Positions 5,343-9,016 of a stretch of DNA of 9,016 nt are shown here, piece after piece (position 1 is the first letter of the stretch; every line of letters begins with the position of its first letter). This DNA is from Cellvibrionaceae bacterium. Its GTDB lineage: Bacteria > Pseudomonadota > Gammaproteobacteria > Pseudomonadales > Cellvibrionaceae. The position numbers were made by a program, and so were the translations under genes. The notes below the pieces were generated by a model. The model was not told the origin of the DNA. It made no database searches and saw only the letters and a list, made by a program, of their open reading frames with translations. The stretch is from NCBI GenBank assembly GCA_027012915.1, contig JALUYN010000543.1:1-9016 (forward strand), in the 5' to 3' direction.

Positions 5343-6766
5343 ATAGCATGGTTGAGGCTGTGGAAGTCAGCCGTTTTCAGCAGGTTTTTAACAAGCAGCG
5401 TGAAGCGTCGCGTAAATCTCCATATCCTGAATTGAACGAGCGCCTGGCGCGTTTGGAAAAGCTGGAAGCCCTCTTGGTTGATAACCAGGACGCCATCGCT
5501 GATGCGATCAATCAGGACTATGGTAATCGCTCCAGCCAGGAAACCCGCATGCTGGAGCTGTTTGGGTTAATAAGCGGTATCAGCTACACCAAAAAGCGTG
5601 TAAAGAAATGGATGAAGGCGCAGAAACGTCATGTGGGCATGGCTTTCTTTGGTGCCAAAAACACCGTGATCCCACAGCCTAAAGGTGTAATTGGGGTAGT
5701 AACTCCGTGGAATTATCCGCTGTTTCTGGCCTTGAGCCCCTGCACCAGCGCGCTGGCCGCCGGCAACCGCTGTATCGTGAAGATGGCCGCTAACTCCCAG
5801 AACCTGGCGCGCTTGATGGATAAACTCATCAGTGCTGAATTCGATGATAGCGTGTTGGCCGTGATCCCAGGCGTATCCGCCACGGAATTCACTCATCAGC
5901 CATGGGATCACCTGGTATTCACCGGCTCACCTGCCACCGCTACTACAGTAATGGAGACTGCGGCCAAGACTTTGACTCCAGTGACTCTGGAATTGGGCGG
6001 CAAGTCCCCGACAATTGTTGCGGACGATTATCCCGTCGAAAAAGCAGCTGAGCGCATGCTGTTTGGCAAGTTCCTCAACGCCGGGCAAACCTGTGTGGCG
6101 CCGGACTATGTGTTTGTGCCTCGCGGCAAGGTAGAGGCGTTTGTAGCCGCGGCCAAAACCGTATTGCAGGGTCGCTACGATTCGGCGTCTTCCCAGGATT
6201 ACACTTCGGTAATTGATCAGAAGGCCTTTAATCGTCTGAGCAGCACTTTGGCAGATGCGGTCAGTAAAGGCGCCAAGCCAGTGAACCTGTTGGGCGACGA
6301 TGCCATTATCGAAGAACAACGCAAAATTCCGCCCCATGTGGTGCTGGACGTCAACGACGATATGGTGATCATGCAGGATGAGATCTTCGGCCCACTGTTG
6401 CCGATCAAACCCTACGATTCCATGGACGAGGTGATTGAGTACATTAACAGCAATGAGCGCCCGCTGGCCCTGTACCTCTACTCCGATGACAAGAAACTGC
6501 AGCAGCACGTAACATTGAATACCCTATCTGGCGGTATGTGCATTAACGACAGTATGTTCCATGTGGCTCAGCACGATATGCCGTTCGGCGGTATCGGCAA
6601 CAGTGGTATGGGGCACTACCACGGCTACGAGGGTTTTCTGGAATTTTCCAAGTTGCGTCCGATCTTCAAGCAAACTCCGTTTGTCAGTGGCGTGCTGCTG
6701 ATGGCACCACCGTACGGAAAATTGTTTGAGTGGATGTACAAAATGATGGTGAAGTTCAGACTGTAA
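5339..6766 (+). CDS. calB: NAD(P)-dependent aldehyde dehydrogenase, coniferyl aldehyde dehydrogenase family
   Basis: The enzyme oxidises an aldehyde to a carboxylic acid with NAD(P)+. The 475-residue length is usual for the coniferyl aldehyde dehydrogenase (CalB) branch, which is related to short ALDH3-type enzymes. Visible elements are TPWNYPL with oxyanion Asn125, cofactor-binding Lys148 (in VKMAAN rather than the commoner KPS/A), FTGS (194-197), general base Glu218 in LELGGKSP, nucleophile Cys252 in NAGQTCVAPDY, and Glu348 in DEIFGPLLPI. The C-terminus ends hydrophobic and basic (FEWMYKMMVKFRL), and could touch a membrane, although no full transmembrane helix is present. Start choice (GTG, 5339) rests on a well-spaced GAGG. 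It stands alone on the plus strand, convergent with the SDR gene. CalB-family enzymes often act on aliphatic or aromatic aldehydes, so coniferyl aldehyde is a family name and not a proven substrate. Catalytic residues are complete. Confidence 0.9.
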   Translation: MNSMVEAVEVSRFQQVFNKQREASRKSPYPELNERLARLEKLEALLVDNQDAIADAINQDYGNRSSQETRMLELFGLISGISYTKKRVKKWMKAQKRHVGMAFFGAKNTVIPQPKGVIGVVTPWNYPLFLALSPCTSALAAGNRCIVKMAANSQNLARLMDKLISAEFDDSVLAVIPGVSATEFTHQPWDHLVFTGSPATATTVMETAAKTLTPVTLELGGKSPTIVADDYPVEKAAERMLFGKFLNAGQTCVAPDYVFVPRGKVEAFVAAAKTVLQGRYDSASSQDYTSVIDQKAFNRLSSTLADAVSKGAKPVNLLGDDAIIEEQRKIPPHVVLDVNDDMVIMQDEIFGPLLPIKPYDSMDEVIEYINSNERPLALYLYSDDKKLQQHVTLNTLSGGMCINDSMFHVAQHDMPFGGIGNSGMGHYHGYEGFLEFSKLRPIFKQTPFVSGVLLMAPPYGKLFEWMYKMMVKFRL

Positions 6767-6780
6767 CTTCACCCCCGGTT

Positions 6781-6810
6781 TACTCCCCGAATATTTCATT
6801 TGCGGGAGTG
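6781..6810. repeat. Weak inverted repeat after the calB gene
   Basis: ACTCCC (6782-6787) pairs with GGGAGT (6804-6809), extendable by a T.G wobble at 6781/6810, with a 16-nt AT-rich loop. It begins 15 bp past the calB stop. A second small stem ACGG/CCGT follows (6811-6823). No T-run follows on the plus strand, so a classical intrinsic terminator for calB is not apparent; the site may be a stabilising 3' hairpin. Confidence 0.35.
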
Positions 6811-6879
6811 ACGGAAAAGCCGTGAAGATGGCGTTGCAAAACCCGTTTTTGAAATGCTTTTGCCGGAATTACCGGGGTG

Positions 6880-6910
6880 AAAAAGTACGAGCTTCACGTG
6901 AGGCCCGTAC
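6880..6910 (-). terminator. 26-bp near-palindrome with T-run on the minus strand
   Basis: GTACGAGCTTCAC (6885-6897) is the inverse of GTGAGGCCCGTAC (6898-6910) except for one A.C mismatch and one G.T wobble, with TCACGTGA at the centre. Read on the minus strand the stem is followed directly by five T (6884-6880). It is 72 bp or more past the SDR stop codon on that strand and is probably its terminator or a backup. The central CACGTG leaves little room for a loop, so the real hairpin would have an ACGT tetraloop. Confidence 0.62.
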
Positions 6911-6940
6911 CATGATTTCCAATCTGTGAAACAGCAGAAG

Positions 6941-6972
6941 CAACAAGCCTCAGGTATCGCACAGGCTTGTTG
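6941..6972 (-). terminator. Hairpin just after the SDR gene, possible terminator
   Basis: CAACAAGCCT (6941-6950) and AGGCTTGTTG (6963-6972) form a perfect 10-bp stem with a 12-nt loop. It begins 10 bp past the SDR stop codon in the minus direction. The following minus-strand sequence, CTTCTGCTGTTTC, is pyrimidine-rich but has no solid T-run, so termination here may be partial, with the hairpin at 6885-6910 acting second. Confidence 0.55.
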
Positions 6973-6981
6973 TCTATCCAA

Positions 6982-7746
6982 TTACAGACTCACGCCGCCA
7001 CTTACTTCAATCACATCGCCGGACAGGTAGTTGTTTTCCAGAATGTGTTGAACGGTTTGTGCAATGTTATCAACATCGCCAATACGCTTCAGAGGAATGC
7101 CTGCAGCGATCATGTTCAGGGCGTCTTCCGGCATGGAACGCAGCAGTTCGGTATCGATGGTGCCTGGCGCGATTGCCATAGAGCGAATGCCGAATTTGCC
7201 CAACTCTTTAGCCCATACTTTGCTCTGAGCTACGATGCCAGCTTTGGCGGCAGAGTAGTTAGACTGACCAAAGTTGCCGTGATAGGCGATAGAAGACATA
7301 TTGATAATGCAGCCTTCTTCTACGCCACCTTCAACCATGTGTGCAGCGGCTTCACGAGCACACAGGAAAGCACCTTTCATGTGAACATCAACTACCAGGC
7401 TGTAGTTGTCGCCGGTCATTTTCTTGACCACTTTTCCGTCTTTAACTTTGATCAGTTGGGCGTCGCGCAGGATGCCGGCGTTATTTACCAGGCCGTGGAT
7501 GGCGCCGAAGTCGGCAACGATCTGGGCGAAAGTTTCTTCTACTTTGGCTTCGTCAGCGACGTTGCAGTTGTAGCCACGGGCTTCTGATCCCGCTTCGGCA
7601 ACCAAGCCAGCAGTTTCTTCCATCGCCGCATCGTCCAGATCCAGCAGTGCCAGTTTTACCCCTTGCTTGGCCAGACGCAGCGCGATTGCGCGACCGATAC
7701 CTTTACCGCCGCCGGTAATAGCAACAACTTTACCTTGTAATTCCAT
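6982..7746 (-). CDS. Short-chain dehydrogenase/reductase, FabG-like
   Basis: A 254-residue classical SDR that should interconvert a hydroxy and an oxo group with NAD(P)(H). Visible motifs are the Rossmann glycine motif TGGGKGIG (11-18), an acidic cluster LLDLDD (34-39) at the end of beta-2 that suggests NAD(H) rather than NADP(H), NNAG (88-91), catalytic Ser151 in NMSSIAYHG, and Tyr164 and Lys168 in YSAAK. After NNAGILRD it has a longer segment, LIKVKDGKVVKKM (98-110), several residues longer than in standard FabG; this longer loop occurs in a subgroup annotated as SDR or 3-oxoacyl-ACP reductase. AGGAG (7759-7755) lies 8 nt before the ATG, a strong ribosome binding site. It is divergent from an SCP2-type thiolase, so it may be a 3-hydroxyacyl-CoA dehydrogenase for the same pathway. 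The substrate is not readable from sequence, and I leave the symbol blank. Two hairpins follow the gene. Confidence 0.88.
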   Translation of the reverse strand: MELQGKVVAITGGGKGIGRAIALRLAKQGVKLALLDLDDAAMEETAGLVAEAGSEARGYNCNVADEAKVEETFAQIVADFGAIHGLVNNAGILRDAQLIKVKDGKVVKKMTGDNYSLVVDVHMKGAFLCAREAAAHMVEGGVEEGCIINMSSIAYHGNFGQSNYSAAKAGIVAQSKVWAKELGKFGIRSMAIAPGTIDTELLRSMPEDALNMIAAGIPLKRIGDVDNIAQTVQHILENNYLSGDVIEVSGGVSL

Positions 7747-8011
7747 CCTCTTATCTCCTGTCTACAGTGTTATGGAGGTGCTTGGGCAAGCTCAGTCAAA
7801 AGGGGCTTGCCGAAAGTGCAGGTGATTTTGAGACAGGGAGTGAATGCTGGCAATGTTCAAACGGGGTCTTTGCTGTTGTCCAAAAAGATCAAACCTTCGC
7901 GATGAGCGCATTCGACAAGTTTGTTGTTATTTCATCACATTCCCTGCCGGCGAGCGGCGGCGCATAGTTAATTTAGGCTAGTTCAAGAGACTTCAAACAG
8001 GAGAAATGTGT
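7747..8011. promoter_or_regulatory. Divergent control region between the SDR and thiolase genes
   Basis: This 265-bp gap separates two divergent starts and holds no plausible gene. Near the SDR side it carries the interleaved repeat cluster at 7780-7811. In the middle, CAAAC-GGGGTC-TTTG (7858-7872) is a loose dyad, and an AT-rich stretch (7918-7940) follows TCGACA (7912-7917), a possible -35, with TCACAT (7935-7940) as a weak -10 for the thiolase gene. Strong promoters are not evident in either direction, which would fit regulated expression. Confidence 0.5.
7780..7811. repeat. Interleaved GCTTG/CAAGC repeats, candidate operator
   Basis: GCTTG-GG-CAAGC (7780-7791) is a compact dyad, and its right half also pairs with a third unit: GGCAAGC (7785-7791) against GCTTGCC (7805-7811), 7 bp with a 13-nt spacer. 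Three half-sites with start spacings of 7 and 18 bp lie 34-65 bp upstream of the SDR ATG. This is a plausible site for a dimeric repressor such as a TetR-type protein, but no such regulator is in the window. Confidence 0.42.
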
Positions 8012-8014
8012 ATG
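7999..8014 (+). promoter_or_regulatory. Ribosome binding site deciding the thiolase start
   Basis: AGGAG (7999-8003) lies 8 nt before ATG at 8012 and only 2 nt before the in-frame ATG at 8006 (ATG-TGT-ATG). The spacing favours 8012, which also gives the family-typical start MTKAIVAGVD. Confidence 0.75.
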
Positions 8015-9016
8015 ACCAAAGCTATCGTTGCCGGCGTTGATATGGTGAAGTTCGCCAAACCGGGACAATCCGAGCCCTACCGAGTTATGGCGTCCAAGGC
8101 CATTCAGGGAGCGGTTAAAGAAGCGGGTATTGATCCGAAGCTGATTGAGGAAGCATACGCAGGCTACGTATACGGTGATTCCACCTGTGGTCAGCACGCC
8201 CTCTACGATGCGTTTCAGACCGGAATTCCAATGATCAATGTTAACAACAACTGCTCAACCGGTTCTTCTGCACTCTACCTGGCTCGCCAAGCGGTTAAGT
8301 CTGGCGCAGTTGAATGTGCACTGGCATTTGGTTTTGAAGAAATGCAGCCCGGAGCTCTGGGGTCTCACTGGGACGACCGTGAAGGTCCATTTGATCGCTT
8401 TATGGGTTTGCTGGATGAGTGGGATTACCCCCAGGCTCCTCTGGCGTTGCGTTGCTTTGGTGCTGCCGGTCATCACTATATGGAAAAGTATGGCGCCAGC
8501 TCGGATCTGTTCGCCAAGGTTTCCGTAAAAACCCGCAATCACGCCTTGAACAACCCTTATTCTCTTTTGAATAGCCCGCTGAGCGAGCAGGACGTACTCG
8601 AAGCTCCCGTAGTATTTATGGACTTCCTGACGCGCTATATGTGCTGTCCTCCAACTTGCGGTGCCGGTGCGGCTGTTATTGTCAGCGAAGAGTTCGCCAA
8701 GAAACACGGCATCAGCAACGGCGTAGAGATCGTGGGGCAGGCGATGACCACCGATACACCGGATTCCTGGACCAATCCGATCAACCTGGTAGGGGCGGAT
8801 ATGACTCGCCGTGCGGTTGAGAAGGTAACCAAAGAAGCGGGCATTGGCGTTGAAGATGTTGATGTGGTCGAGCTGCATGACTGCTTTACCACCAATGAAG
8901 TTGTGACCTACGAAGGTCTGGGGCTGTGCGCTGAAGGTGAAGCCACCAAGTTTGTCGCCGATGGCGATAACACCTACGGCGGTAAGTTCGTTGTTAATCC
9001 TTCCGGCGGCTTGATG
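8012..9016 (+). CDS. SCP-x/SCP2-type thiolase (lipid-transfer-protein-like), C-terminus cut by window edge
   Basis: The 335 visible residues belong to the thiolase-fold group related to the thiolase domain of sterol carrier protein X, which cleaves 3-oxoacyl-CoA, often branched or sterol side-chain substrates; some members (Ltp2-like) act as aldolases. Full-length proteins have about 390 residues, so some 55 are missing. Visible elements are the nucleophile Cys81 in NNNCSTGSSAL, CCPPTCGAGAAVIVS (211-225), the SCP-x signature ELHDCFTTNE (287-296, with His289) and the beginning of the NPSGGL motif (329-334) that normally leads into GHPLGATG. Cys81 and His289 point to a true thiolase; the resolving Cys near the C-terminus, which would separate thiolase from aldolase-type members, lies outside the window. 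Protein is cytoplasmic, without a signal peptide. It is divergent from an SDR, consistent with a CoA-thioester pathway continuing rightwards. Confidence 0.9.
   Translation, partial: MTKAIVAGVDMVKFAKPGQSEPYRVMASKAIQGAVKEAGIDPKLIEEAYAGYVYGDSTCGQHALYDAFQTGIPMINVNNNCSTGSSALYLARQAVKSGAVECALAFGFEEMQPGALGSHWDDREGPFDRFMGLLDEWDYPQAPLALRCFGAAGHHYMEKYGASSDLFAKVSVKTRNHALNNPYSLLNSPLSEQDVLEAPVVFMDFLTRYMCCPPTCGAGAAVIVSEEFAKKHGISNGVEIVGQAMTTDTPDSWTNPINLVGADMTRRAVEKVTKEAGIGVEDVDVVELHDCFTTNEVVTYEGLGLCAEGEATKFVADGDNTYGGKFVVNPSGGLM

Noticed and set aside
5927..6508. Minus-strand open frame (193 codons) inside calB
   Set aside because: Antisense shadow of a complete aldehyde dehydrogenase; no motif and no ribosome binding site of note.
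6967..7587. Plus-strand open frame (206 codons) across the SDR gene
   Set aside because: Antisense to an SDR with full catalytic motifs; the translation has no recognisable family.
8255..8878. Minus-strand open frame (207 codons) inside the thiolase gene
   Set aside because: Antisense to a clear thiolase; repeated Ile/Arg/His-rich composition is typical of a shadow.
1..9016. Defence system, CRISPR array, toxin-antitoxin pair or phage genes
   Set aside because: No regularly spaced repeats, nuclease/helicase sets or small overlapping gene pairs; the only nuclease is a housekeeping-type RNase HI.

Overview
The window looks like chromosomal DNA of a free-living, probably marine gammaproteobacterium. 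This is inferred from moderate GC content, Pseudomonas-like protein families and a beta-alanine catabolic gene order like that of Pseudomonas; genus cannot be set from the sequence. It is mostly catabolic metabolism. I see no phage, transposase, CRISPR array, tRNA or rRNA, and no clear new multi-gene system.

Layout. Positions 1-3540 hold a beta-alanine module: a 3'-truncated (by the window edge) methylmalonate/malonate-semialdehyde dehydrogenase (minus, 1-922), a beta-alanine:pyruvate aminotransferase (minus, 1077-2414) and a divergent LysR-type regulator (plus, 2608-3540). The aminotransferase converts beta-alanine and pyruvate to malonate semialdehyde and alanine, and the dehydrogenase converts malonate semialdehyde to acetyl-CoA. 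A hairpin terminator lies between the two enzyme genes. The shared 193-bp regulator/aminotransferase intergenic region holds a spaced direct repeat and a perfect short dyad that are candidate operator sites.

Positions 3541-4720 hold a REP-like palindrome that may also end the regulator transcript, a 79-residue protein of unknown function, and a two-domain ribonuclease HI (N-terminal hybrid-binding domain plus catalytic domain, all four acidic residues present).

Positions 4721-5338 contain no intact gene. About 240 bp with small repeats lead into the last ~80 codons of an AldB/ExaC-type aldehyde dehydrogenase whose first ~425 codons are missing, which is a decayed remnant.

Positions 5339-7746 hold an intact coniferyl-aldehyde-dehydrogenase-family enzyme that starts at GTG, and a convergent SDR oxidoreductase on the minus strand. 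The 215 bp between them hold hairpins, one a near-perfect 26-bp palindrome followed by a T-run in the minus direction. Positions 7747-8011 are a divergent control region, and 8012-9016 encode most of an SCP-x/SCP2-type thiolase cut by the window edge. The SDR and thiolase suggest a beta-oxidation-like or side-chain-degrading pathway continuing to the right; the substrate cannot be read from this window.
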